Both the position numbers and the translations under genes were made by a program. From a bacterium (lineage in GTDB: Bacteria > Krumholzibacteriota > Krumholzibacteria > LZORAL124-64-63): a DNA stretch of 14,091 nucleotides. The notes under the pieces were generated by a model. That model had not been told where the DNA came from. It saw only the letters and a list, made by a program, of their open reading frames with translations, and did no database searches. Positions 1-8,773 of this stretch are shown here, piece after piece (within the stretch, counting starts at the first letter, position 1; every line of letters starts with the position of its first letter). Location of the stretch: the NCBI GenBank assembly GCA_003646045.1, contig QNDV01000012.1:1-14091 (forward strand), read 5' to 3'.

Positions 1-1443
1 CCCGAAGACCTGGGGGTAGACGGAGCCGCCGATCTCCCGGAGGCCGTGGGTACCGGTGCGTGCATATTCCGCAGTGGCAGCGACATTGCCGTGGAGTTCG
101 CTCCAGGTGGTCAAGGGCAGCACCAGAAAGTCATCCAGGTTGCCCTCGGTGTAACCGACGCGCCACGAACCGGCATTGGATCTGGCCGAGTACCAGATGC
201 GCAGCCAGGTGCCGGCAATCGTGAACGAGGCGCGGTAGACGTTGCTACTGTCCCAACTGCCCGCCACCGGTTGCAGGACGGCGCTACCGGTCACGCTCCA
301 GGCCAGTCCGTCGGAGCTCTCGGCATGGTACAGACTGGTATTTCCGCAGGAGGAGCCGTCAGGATAGGAGATGAACAGCATGGTATACAGGCTACCGTCG
401 AATTGGACGTCGAAGTGCCAGGGAATCCGTCCCGGTTGTACCAGGGTCACCGCTTGCTCCGGACCCCAGGACACGCCGTCCGCCGAGGTACGCCGGTAGA
501 TGTTCTGGTAGCTGGACGTGCACCCCGCGGGTGATTGCAGGTACCACATCGTGTAGTTGGTTCCGTCGTGTATCACCGCCGGCGACATGACATAGTTGGG
601 AATGGTCAACACCAGCTGCAGTTCGCCCCAGTCCACACCGTCGGTGGAGGCGAGACGCCTGAGATAGGACTGCCCGTCGTTGTTGGTCTCCACGTAGTAC
701 AGGATCATTTCGCCGTCCACCAGCAGCATGTCCACGTCGTCGTTGTGCCCCTGCGGTTCCGGCGCCAGGGGGTTGACCACTCCCGGCGGCACGACCCATG
801 CCACATTGTCGTTGCTCACCAGCAGCGACGGGTTTTCGTAATCGTCGTTGCTATTGGGATAGGGCGTCATGCCCATCCAGTATTCGTAGCCGTTCCAGCC
901 GCCCGGCACGTGCACCACATCCGGATGCACAACCTGCCCTGAACCCTCATATGTCGGCGTAACCAGGGGTACGGGCGCATTCCCGCCGTCGAGATCCACC
1001 AGCTCCTCGAAACCGCTGTAGAAAAGGAAGGTCGCCTCCCCGTCGCCAGCATCATCTGCATTGACATTGCCGACGTGCAGCACGAGTTCCCGGGTGCCGC
1101 CGGCATCCAGATCAGCCACGCGGACCCAGACCACACCTTGCTGTCCGGACGGATCCCAGGTCTCGATCCAATAGGGTAAAAGGGTCACCAGATCGGACTC
1201 GGTTACCCGCAGATCGGCGCCGCCCGGCCGGGCCAGGGTGAAATCGAAGTTTCCGGCGTCCAGCACGATCTTTACCTGGTAGTCCACCTGGGCCGCGCCG
1301 GGATTGGTGATGGTTACGGGGAACGCGTGGTCCCAGCCATCCAGGGCCTGGGCCGCAGGTGCGACCATAACGAAACAAGCCGCCAGCATGAGTGCCAGCG
1401 GCCAACAGGTGCAGGGTACGCTCTTGTCCGGTGATGTTCGCAT
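1..1443 (-). CDS. Secreted DUF2341/beta-propeller protein, tandem copy B (C-terminus beyond window)
   Basis: The minus strand is open without a stop for 481 codons from the ATG at 1443 to the window edge, so the gene is partial at its 3' end. AAGGA about 7 nt upstream of the ATG is a good ribosome binding site. The N-terminus is a signal peptide (hydrophobic about residues 14-33, likely cut after Ala-Gln-Ala). Residues about 37-147 are a DUF2341 module (Tyr-Gln-Val-Lys, Trp-Ile-Glu-Thr-Trp, ending in Phe-Tyr-Ser-Gly-Phe-Glu-Glu). A propeller-like region follows with repeated Ser-x-Asp-[Gly/Asn]-x-x-Trp blades and two conserved Cys. The window ends at the start of a LamG-like region. It aligns without gaps of note to the upstream gene, with most residues identical in the propeller. 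Function is unknown; an exported, possibly carbohydrate-related protein is inference. It is probably cotranscribed with the preceding gene, 51 nt away. Confidence 0.85.
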   Translation of the reverse strand, partial: MRTSPDKSVPCTCWPLALMLAACFVMVAPAAQALDGWDHAFPVTITNPGAAQVDYQVKIVLDAGNFDFTLARPGGADLRVTESDLVTLLPYWIETWDPSGQQGVVWVRVADLDAGGTRELVLHVGNVNADDAGDGEATFLFYSGFEELVDLDGGNAPVPLVTPTYEGSGQVVHPDVVHVPGGWNGYEYWMGMTPYPNSNDDYENPSLLVSNDNVAWVVPPGVVNPLAPEPQGHNDDVDMLLVDGEMILYYVETNNDGQSYLRRLASTDGVDWGELQLVLTIPNYVMSPAVIHDGTNYTMWYLQSPAGCTSSYQNIYRRTSADGVSWGPEQAVTLVQPGRIPWHFDVQFDGSLYTMLFISYPDGSSCGNTSLYHAESSDGLAWSVTGSAVLQPVAGSWDSSNVYRASFTIAGTWLRIWYSARSNAGSWRVGYTEGNLDDFLVLPLTTWSELHGNVAATAEYARTGTHGLREIGGSVYPQVFG

Positions 1444-1464
1444 TGCATCTTCCTTGTTGGTATA

Positions 1465-1488
1465 GGAGCCTCCCCGCAGGGAGGCTCC
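1465..1488 (-). terminator. Intercistronic hairpin between the two paralogues
   Basis: Perfect inverted repeat with 10-bp arms (GGAGCCTCCC at 1465-1474 and its complement at 1479-1488) and a 4-nt loop. It starts 6 nt after the stop codon of the upstream gene and ends 21 nt before the ATG of the next. No T-run follows on the minus strand, so it may be a partial terminator or an mRNA-stabilising or processing hairpin that sets the ratio of the two proteins. Confidence 0.6.
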
Positions 1489-1494
1489 ACTGGG

Positions 1495-3696
1495 TCATTT
1501 AACAAGCATCAGTTTCCTGCTGACCACCCGCCGTGGCGTGACCAGTCGATAGAGATAGGTACCGCTGGCGGCAAAATTGCCGCGCTCGTCACGGCCGTCC
1601 CAGGTCACGGTGTTGCGACCCTCGCTTCGAGTCTCGGCCAGCAGCGTCCGCACGACACGCCCCCGCAGATCGATGATCTGCAGAGTGACGAACTCGGACT
1701 GGGGCAGGCTGAAGGCGATGCTGGTTTCGGGATTCAGCGGGTTGGGCACGTTCTGTTCCAGGATAACCATGGGTGTCGGGAGACGGTGTCCGGTTCCATC
1801 GTCCGGCCGGTCATCGATTCCGACCACGCCCGGCTCTCCCACCAGGGCCACGGGCTCGATTTCCGCATACCGGCGCACATACGCATCATCGAAATAGCCG
1901 GTGCCGCCACGGTAGCCCTCCACCGAGAACCGGTTGAGCAGGGCGGGATCCAACGCGCCGGTGGTTGCCACCGTCGTACCGTCCACCCGCAGTTCCGCCG
2001 CACCGGTACCCACCGCGATGGACAGGTGACGCCAGCCCGAGGTCCGCGGCACCCCCGTAGCGGCATAGCTGAAGCCCTCGTTGTGCCAGCTGTAGTTGGC
2101 GGTGGAGGTTCCGGTCCAGATGCCCGTGCCGATACAGTGGTAGGGCGATACCGAGGTGTCCGAATCCCACAGGCGCAGCAAAGCCATGAAATTGACGGCC
2201 GTGCTCATTTCCTCCCAGTACCACACGTTCACGCACACGCCGCCACCGGCGAGATCAGCAAAGACCTGGGGATACGTACTGCTGCCGATTTCCCTCAGGC
2301 CGTGGGTTCCGGTGCGGGGATGGTCGGTTGTCGCAGCGACATTGCCGTTTACCTCGGTCCAGGTATCGGCAGGAGCCACTATGAAGTCGTCCAGGTCGCC
2401 CTCCGTGTAGCCCACGCGCCATTGACCGGCATCGGACCGGGCCGAGTACCAGAGGCGCAGCCAGGTGCCGTCCAGGATATAGGAGGCCCGATAGATGTTG
2501 TTGCTGTCCCAGCCGGAGGCACTCGGTACCAGGATGGGCTCCGGATTGGCTGTCCAGCTGGTGCCGTCTAGGCTTTCGGCGTAATAGAGCTGGGTGTTGC
2601 CACAGGAGGATCCGGCAGGGTAGGAAATGAACACCATGGTGTAGGTGCCGTCCACGAGTTGCACATCGAGATGCCACAACACGCGGCCCGGATGGTCCAT
2701 GAATGCCGCTTCTTCGGGCCCCCAGGCAATGCCGTCCACCGAGGTGCGACGGTAGAAATCCTGTACCGGCGCGGTACAGCCGCCCGCCGAACTCACATAC
2801 CACATGGTGTAGACACTGCCGTCGTGGATCACCGTGGGAGACATGACGTAGTTGGGCAGGGTGATGACCGTCTGGGCCGTTCCCCAGTCGGCACCGTCGG
2901 TTGATGCCAGGCGCTTCATGTAGGTGGTGCCGTTGTTGTTGGTCTCGTTGTAGTACATGATCATCTCGCCGCCGACCAGCAGCATGTCCACATCGTCGTT
3001 GTGTCCCGGCGGTTCGGGAGCCAGCGGGTTGACCGCCCCCGTCGGTACGACCCAGGTCGTGTTGTCATTGCTCGCGAGGATAGACGGATTCTCGTAGTCG
3101 TCATTGCTGTTGGGGTAGGGCGTCATGCCCATCCAGTACTCGTAGCCGTTCCAGCCTCCCGGCACGTGGATCACGTCCGGATGCACGACCTGGCCCGAGC
3201 CGTCGTAGGTCGGAGTCACCAGCGGCAGGGGTGCGTTCATTCCCGCCGAGACGACAAGCTCCTCGAAGCCGCTGTAGAAAAGAAAGGTCCCTGTGCCGTC
3301 ACTGGCGGCAACTGCTTCCGGATTGCCGGCCAGCAGGGCGATGACGGTGGTACCCCCGGCAGGCAATGCCGGCAAGCGCACCCAGGCCACGGCATGCTCC
3401 GCCACCGGGTCCCAGGTCTCGATCCAGAAGGGGTACGCCACGCCGTCGAGATCAGTGAAGCGCACATCCGCACCGTCGGATTCGGCCAGACTGAAGTCGA
3501 AGTTGGCGCTGTTCAGGACAACCTTGACCTGGTAGTCGGTGAGCGCACCGCCCGGATTGGTTACGGCGACGGGCCATTGATAAGCCCAGTCGTTCATCAA
3601 CTGGGCACCGGCCGGTACAGCCAGGGCAAGGCAGACGGCCAGTAGACCCGCTACTGTGAGCATTCGACCGTGGGTCGTGATCATTGGATGATTCAT
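1495..3696 (-). CDS. Secreted DUF2341/beta-propeller protein with FlgD-like sorting domain, copy A
   Basis: A 733-residue exported protein of unknown function. The open frame extends to 3789, but the ATG at 3696 (or its neighbour at 3699) follows a GGGGGA ribosome site and leads directly into a signal peptide, likely cut after Ala-Gly-Ala near residue 31. Domain order: DUF2341 (about 38-145), a propeller-like region (about 158-435) with Ser-x-Asp-x-x-x-Trp motifs starting at 209, 265, 319 and 375, a LamG/concanavalin-like module (about 445-615), and a C-terminal beta-sandwich (about 645-733). The last has a Gln-Asn-Val-Pro-Asn-Pro-Leu-Asn-Pro start, a Gly-Thr-Tyr-Leu-Tyr-Arg motif and a Lys-Leu-Met-Leu-Val-Lys end, as in FlgD-like/type IX-secretion sorting domains. 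The protein is therefore probably secreted or surface-anchored. The propeller could be a glycosidase-like or purely binding module; I see no assignable catalytic residues. Confidence 0.9.
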   Translation of the reverse strand: MNHPMITTHGRMLTVAGLLAVCLALAVPAGAQLMNDWAYQWPVAVTNPGGALTDYQVKVVLNSANFDFSLAESDGADVRFTDLDGVAYPFWIETWDPVAEHAVAWVRLPALPAGGTTVIALLAGNPEAVAASDGTGTFLFYSGFEELVVSAGMNAPLPLVTPTYDGSGQVVHPDVIHVPGGWNGYEYWMGMTPYPNSNDDYENPSILASNDNTTWVVPTGAVNPLAPEPPGHNDDVDMLLVGGEMIMYYNETNNNGTTYMKRLASTDGADWGTAQTVITLPNYVMSPTVIHDGSVYTMWYVSSAGGCTAPVQDFYRRTSVDGIAWGPEEAAFMDHPGRVLWHLDVQLVDGTYTMVFISYPAGSSCGNTQLYYAESLDGTSWTANPEPILVPSASGWDSNNIYRASYILDGTWLRLWYSARSDAGQWRVGYTEGDLDDFIVAPADTWTEVNGNVAATTDHPRTGTHGLREIGSSTYPQVFADLAGGGVCVNVWYWEEMSTAVNFMALLRLWDSDTSVSPYHCIGTGIWTGTSTANYSWHNEGFSYAATGVPRTSGWRHLSIAVGTGAAELRVDGTTVATTGALDPALLNRFSVEGYRGGTGYFDDAYVRRYAEIEPVALVGEPGVVGIDDRPDDGTGHRLPTPMVILEQNVPNPLNPETSIAFSLPQSEFVTLQIIDLRGRVVRTLLAETRSEGRNTVTWDGRDERGNFAASGTYLYRLVTPRRVVSRKLMLVK

Positions 3697-3759
3697 CATA
3701 TCCCCCGTCTTTGTTTTCCGAAATATTACGGACATTTGGATACTTTTTGATGCTGGGGG

Positions 3760-3789
3760 ATTATTGCATATCTGATTTGTGGATATCAA
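3760..3789 (-). promoter_or_regulatory. Candidate sigma70-like promoter for the secreted-protein pair
   Basis: Minus-strand TTGATA (3789-3784), 18-nt spacer, AATAAT (3765-3760), in the most AT-rich stretch of the window. Transcription would start near 3753, leaving a leader of about 55 nt before the ATG at 3696. This supports the internal start codon over an upstream one at 3789. Confidence 0.4.
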
Positions 3790-3848
3790 TAGATTTAATA
3801 TACCGTGGATACCGATGTTCCTGCTCCGGCAGATGGTGCAGGATCGCA

Positions 3849-3866
3849 GTCGGGTACGAACCCGAC
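3849..3866 (-). terminator. Hairpin downstream of the radical SAM gene
   Basis: Perfect 7-bp stem (GTCGGGT at 3849-3855, complement at 3860-3866) with a 4-nt loop, 77 nt past the radical SAM stop codon and before the next promoter. No T-run follows, so it is a weak terminator candidate. The rest of the 3697-3942 gap holds the candidate promoter and no gene that I can support. Confidence 0.35.
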
Positions 3867-3942
3867 GGTATGCAAGGTGATGGCAGCGGCATGGATCATG
3901 GTTGCCGGCCGCGTACCGGCTTTGGCGATCACGTAGTCCGGT

Positions 3943-5058
3943 TCATGATTCCGGTTGAGACGATATCTCGCCAAGATCGAATTCCCGGTGGTAACAAAGG
4001 CGCGTGCGCCCTGTCCCCGGATCCTGGAGATGGAACGAGTTGCCCTGGCACAGGTCCCATTCGCTACAACCGACACACTCACCCGTACGCATCCAGCTAC
4101 GGTCGCGGAAGGGTTGATACCGGGTTTCCCACACCTCACAGAAGTCATCCTCGTGGATGTTCCCCTGGGAGAAGCTGCGATCGATATTGGGACAGGCCAG
4201 GATGGCTCCGTCGGCCATCACGCCGGCCACGTTGATTCCCGCGCGACAAAAGAAGGGGTGGTTGCGCACCGTCGTGTCGCAGGCACCCAGGTAGCCCGAC
4301 TCGCTGTAGGCAACGGTCGGACCCGGTGTCCCGCGACGGGCAGCGGTCCAGGCCATCAGGCGCTGGAATCCCACCTTGTCCAGCATCAGGTCGGGATCGG
4401 CGGTGGCACGACCGATGGGGGAGACAGTGAACAGACGCCAGTGCCTAACACCCAGTTCCGCCAACAGGTCGCGGGTCTCATCCAGGAGATCAAGGTTGCG
4501 CCGATGCACGCAGGTGACCACGTCCAGTTTCTGGATCCAGGGAGCTGCCGTCAGGAGGCGCAGGGCGGTACTGGCCCGCGCAAACGAACCGGTCCTCCCG
4601 CGCAGCCAATCGTGGACCTCCGGCGGGCCGTCCAAACTGACGGTAATAGTACGCATCCCCGCCACCCGCGCGGACTCGACCTCCTGCGGCGACCAGGCCC
4701 AGCCGTTGGTTACCATCCCCCAAGGGAATCCCAGTGCGGTGATGGACCGGCCCAGCTCGAAGAAGCCCCGGTACAACAGGGGTTCGCCGCCGGTCAGCGC
4801 CACGGTGATTCGCGACGGGTCGTGGCGGCGGCGAATGCCCTCCAATACCGCTATCACACTCTCTACCGGCAGGTCAGGCATGGAAGCGTCGGCGACACAG
4901 TCGCTGCCGCAATGGCGGCAGGCCAGATTGCAACGCTGGGTCAGTTCAAAAAATAGATAGTTGAGGTCGTGCAGCTTGCGCTGGGTCGCCTGGTGCAGGG
5001 GCAGCAAACGGCGGTGCAGCCAGCGGCCAACCGGACCCTTGTCCCGGATCGCATTCAC
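3943..5058 (-). CDS. Radical SAM/SPASM enzyme of the rSAM/lipoprotein system
   Basis: A 371-residue radical SAM enzyme. Cys43, Cys47 and Cys50 form the CX3CX2C motif for the SAM-binding 4Fe-4S cluster; Gly-Gly-Glu-Pro at 90-93 and Ser-Leu-Asp-Gly at 141-144 are further family motifs. The C-terminus is SPASM-like: Cys271-x12-Gly-x4-Cys289, then Cys328-x2-Cys331-x5-Cys337 and a final Cys355. The usual Cys after Cys337 is absent and replaced by Gln-Gly-Asn-Ser-Phe-His-Leu. That Gly-Asn-x-x-His-Leu tail and the lipoprotein partner match my recollection of the family catalogued as 'radical SAM enzyme, rSAM/lipoprotein system'. The start is GTG at 5058, overlapping the lipoprotein stop by 4 bases, which suggests translational coupling. 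Modification of the partner lipoprotein in the cytoplasm before export is inference; no product is known to me. Confidence 0.88.
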   Translation of the reverse strand: MNAIRDKGPVGRWLHRRLLPLHQATQRKLHDLNYLFFELTQRCNLACRHCGSDCVADASMPDLPVESVIAVLEGIRRRHDPSRITVALTGGEPLLYRGFFELGRSITALGFPWGMVTNGWAWSPQEVESARVAGMRTITVSLDGPPEVHDWLRGRTGSFARASTALRLLTAAPWIQKLDVVTCVHRRNLDLLDETRDLLAELGVRHWRLFTVSPIGRATADPDLMLDKVGFQRLMAWTAARRGTPGPTVAYSESGYLGACDTTVRNHPFFCRAGINVAGVMADGAILACPNIDRSFSQGNIHEDDFCEVWETRYQPFRDRSWMRTGECVGCSEWDLCQGNSFHLQDPGTGRTRLCYHREFDLGEISSQPES

Positions 5059-5564
5059 CGGTCGTCGCCGGTCGGCGGTGCCGGCAGTTCCACCTTGGCG
5101 ACGGGAGGCCCATATTCGACGGCATCACTCATAACGATATTGATGCCGTGCTGCTCCCACGTGCCAAGATCGAACGATCCGCTGCCGGGTTCGGTCTGGA
5201 CGAGATTCAACAAAACATCGGCGGTCGGGAAGGGGCCGCCGTTGTCGGCGCCATCGATGTCGCGAACCGTCAGCACACAGGCCTGCTGGTCATTGGTGAC
5301 ACAATTGATGAACGCATTTTCCCGGTCTATGGACCAGATACCACGAGCATCGGTAGTGTCTGTCCCGGTGTTGTGGAACGAGACCTCGATACCGGGAACA
5401 GGTACACCGAGATCATCCACCACCTGACCGTCGACAAGGACCTTGCCGGTGGGCACACCGTATTCGGGCATGGGTCCGTACTCGACCGGTTCCGTGGAGT
5501 CAGTGCAGCCGGAGCCGAGGATTGCGCCGAACACCAAGCAGAGACAGCGGTAGATCAGCCTCAT
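5055..5564 (-). CDS. Radical SAM-associated putative lipoprotein
   Basis: A 169-residue predicted lipoprotein. The ATG at 5564 has AAAGGTGG about 7 nt upstream and starts a typical signal peptide, so I prefer it to the in-frame GTG at 5582. The lipobox is Leu-Gly-Ser-Gly-Cys20, with Gly rather than Leu/Val at -3. After the Cys comes an acidic linker with Val-Glu-Tyr-Gly-Pro (27-31) and Glu-Tyr-Gly-Val-Pro (34-38). Next is a carboxypeptidase-regulatory-like beta fold (about 39-145) with Gly-Val-Pro-Val-Pro-Gly-Ile and Asp-Ile-Asp-Gly-Ala-Asp-Asn-Gly-Gly. A second Val-Glu-Tyr-Gly-Pro-Pro sits near the C-terminus (149-154). The Tyr-Gly-Pro element and the Asp-x-Asp-Gly-x-x-Asn-Gly-Gly motif resemble lipoproteins paired with radical SAM enzymes in Bacteroidetes. 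It is likely both the partner and the substrate of the next gene; that role is inference. Confidence 0.85.
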   Translation of the reverse strand: MRLIYRCLCLVFGAILGSGCTDSTEPVEYGPMPEYGVPTGKVLVDGQVVDDLGVPVPGIEVSFHNTGTDTTDARGIWSIDRENAFINCVTNDQQACVLTVRDIDGADNGGPFPTADVLLNLVQTEPGSGSFDLGTWEQHGINIVMSDAVEYGPPVAKVELPAPPTGDDR

Positions 5565-5639
5565 GGCAGGACCACCTTTCACCGGGATTCGGAATGAGAT
5601 TACGGGATTGAATCAGCGCCATCAACAGATATGTCCCCT

Positions 5640-5667
5640 ATGATACATTGGTTCTCTGAGGTATCAG
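5640..5667 (-). promoter_or_regulatory. Candidate promoter of the lipoprotein/radical SAM operon
   Basis: Minus-strand CTGATA (5667-5662), 16-nt spacer, TATCAT (5645-5640), giving a leader of about 70 nt before the ATG at 5564. A 6-bp inverted repeat (TGATAC at 5641-5646, GTATCA at 5661-5666) coincides with the two hexamers and could be either chance or an operator. The opposite strand has TATGAT at 5639-5644 without a convincing -35. Confidence 0.3.
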
Positions 5668-5684
5668 TCGGTGCGCGCAGGAAC

Positions 5685-5787
5685 ATGAAACACGACTTCG
5701 TCCACGGGGGTAACTCCTATCAGCCCTTTCACCGTCATAGGCACCACCCTGGCAGTCGTCCTGACTGTCCTCACCGCCCTCTCCCTG
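5685..5787 (+). other. Probable frameshifted 5' end of the alpha/beta hydrolase gene
   Basis: The hydrolase frame stays open upstream of its first ATG back to a stop at 5686-5688. It encodes a strongly hydrophobic stretch (5731-5790: Phe-Thr-Val-Ile-Gly-Thr-Thr-Leu-Ala-Val-Val-Leu and on) that looks like a membrane anchor, but has no ATG, GTG or TTG. In the next frame an ATG at 5685 sits behind AGGA. Removing one base from the G5 run at 5706-5710 would join that ATG to the hydrophobic segment and the hydrolase. Either the sequence has a homopolymer error or the gene carries a real frameshift. Confidence 0.55.
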
Positions 5788-6582
5788 ATGGTCCACCGCA
5801 GCTTCGGTGCGCCCTGCGTGGAAGAGAACTCGGACCCCGAAAGCCTGGGCTTCGCTTTTCGCCAGGCGTGGCTACCCACTGCACGAAGCAAGCGACTTTT
5901 CGCCTGGCTGCTGCCGGCGGGACACCCTGCCGCCACCGTGGTAATGATGCACGGCTGGGGCGGCAACGCCGAGTTCCTGTTGCCCCTGGCCGGCCCCTTT
6001 CTGGCCGTGGGGCTGAACGTGCTACTGGTGGACGCCCGCAACCACGGACGCAGCGACCATGACGGACATTCCTCCCTGCCCAGGTTCGCCGACGACCTGG
6101 GCAACGCCGTGGACTGGGTCCGGCAGCAGACCGAACACGCGGGCCCGGTGGCCCTGTGCGGTCATTCCCTGGGTGGCGGGGCCGCCCTGTTGTGCGCGGC
6201 GGAACGGGAAGACATCGCGGCGGTGATCAGCCTGGCCACCTTCGCCCACCCCACGGACATGATGCGCCGGTTCATGCGGAAGGCCCGGATTCCGGATCTG
6301 CTGGTCCCGTTGGTGCTGCGTTACGTGGAACGGGTGATCGGCCGACGTTACGACGACATCGCCCCGATCAATACCATCTGCCGCGTGACCTGCCCGGTCC
6401 TCGTGATGCACGGTTCATCCGACCGGACCGTCCCTCACGGGGACATGGAGGCGATGCGCAGGAAATGCCAGGGCCATCCCCCGGAATTCGTGGCCATACC
6501 CGGTGCCGGCCATTCGTCGGTCAAGAGGTTCATGGAGCACGAAGGGGCGTTGGTGGATTTCCTGAAACGGGCGGGTTTCTGA
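5788..6582 (+). CDS. Serine alpha/beta hydrolase, probably membrane-anchored
   Basis: A 264-residue alpha/beta-hydrolase fold protein counted from the first ATG in frame. The oxyanion region is His-Gly-Trp-Gly-Gly (55-59), the nucleophile elbow Gly-His-Ser127-Leu-Gly-Gly, the acid most likely Asp212 in Gly-Ser-Ser-Asp-Arg-Thr-Val-Pro, and the base His242 in Gly-Ala-Gly-His-Ser. Asp-Ala-Arg-Asn-His-Gly-Arg-Ser (82-89) is typical of esterase/lysophospholipase-like members. The substrate cannot be told from sequence. The ATG at 5788 has no ribosome site and lies at the end of a hydrophobic segment, so the true start is probably at 5685 with a frameshift between. The gene is divergent from the lipoprotein operon and convergent with hppA; no operon partner is visible. 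Confidence 0.85.
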   Translation: MVHRSFGAPCVEENSDPESLGFAFRQAWLPTARSKRLFAWLLPAGHPAATVVMMHGWGGNAEFLLPLAGPFLAVGLNVLLVDARNHGRSDHDGHSSLPRFADDLGNAVDWVRQQTEHAGPVALCGHSLGGGAALLCAAEREDIAAVISLATFAHPTDMMRRFMRKARIPDLLVPLVLRYVERVIGRRYDDIAPINTICRVTCPVLVMHGSSDRTVPHGDMEAMRRKCQGHPPEFVAIPGAGHSSVKRFMEHEGALVDFLKRAGF

Positions 6583-6623
6583 GGGGGGCGGTACCGGCGG
6601 TGTGCCGTGTGGGGCCCCGACGA

Positions 6624-6660
6624 CCAGCCGGCCCGCCCCACGGGGGGACGGGCCGGCTGG
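6624..6660. terminator. Shared hairpin between convergent hydrolase and hppA genes
   Basis: A 12-bp perfect stem (CCAGCCGGCCCG at 6624-6635 with its complement at 6649-6660), extended by four more pairs (6636-6639 with 6644-6647) after a single bulged A at 6648, and a 4-nt loop. It lies 41 nt past the hydrolase stop and 20 nt past the hppA stop. Neither strand has a T-run, so it may work as a bidirectional hairpin terminator or a 3'-end stabiliser. Confidence 0.6.
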
Positions 6661-6680
6661 AATCAGATACGCGTTGCAGC

Positions 6681-8699
<2,019 letters not shown>

Positions 8700-8721
8700 G
8701 GCGATTCCTCCTGCGGGGAGC

Positions 8722-8740
8722 GGCCCGAACTGCCCGGGCC
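8722..8740 (-). promoter_or_regulatory. Leader hairpin just upstream of the hppA ribosome site
   Basis: Inverted repeat GGCCCG (8722-8727) / CGGGCC (8735-8740) with a 7-nt loop, 9 nt upstream of the AGGAGG. It may be only a GC-rich chance stem. I see no strong promoter in the 8700-8773 leader. Confidence 0.25.
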
Positions 8741-8773
8741 ACGAAGGTCTGAAATGAGCGTGGGCTCGCAAAA

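Noticed and set aside
392..1498. Several short minus-strand open frames (392-799, 867-1136, 1112-1498)
   Set aside because: They are out of frame with the continuous 481-codon copy B frame, which aligns throughout with its paralogue.
1786..2571. Plus-strand open frame opposite copy A
   Set aside because: Antisense shadow of the secreted-protein gene; no plausible start or motif.
1..3510. Long-range similarity between 1-1250 and 2270-3480 as a possible mobile or tandem repeat
   Set aside because: The similarity follows codons of the two paralogous genes rather than a DNA repeat with defined ends; no inverted termini or transposase.
3955..4956. Plus-strand open frame opposite the radical SAM gene
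   Set aside because: Entirely antisense to a gene with clear motifs; no recognisable domain or ribosome site.
3943..5058. Anaerobic sulfatase maturase or peptide-maturase for a short RiPP precursor
   Set aside because: The coupled partner is a lipoprotein rather than a sulfatase or short precursor peptide, and the C-terminal Cys pattern differs from the full seven-Cys SPASM.
5631..6062. Plus-strand frame overlapping the hydrolase start
   Set aside because: Beyond the first few codons it encodes a Pro/His/Arg-rich, low-information sequence out of frame with the hydrolase; only its ATG at 5685 is of interest.
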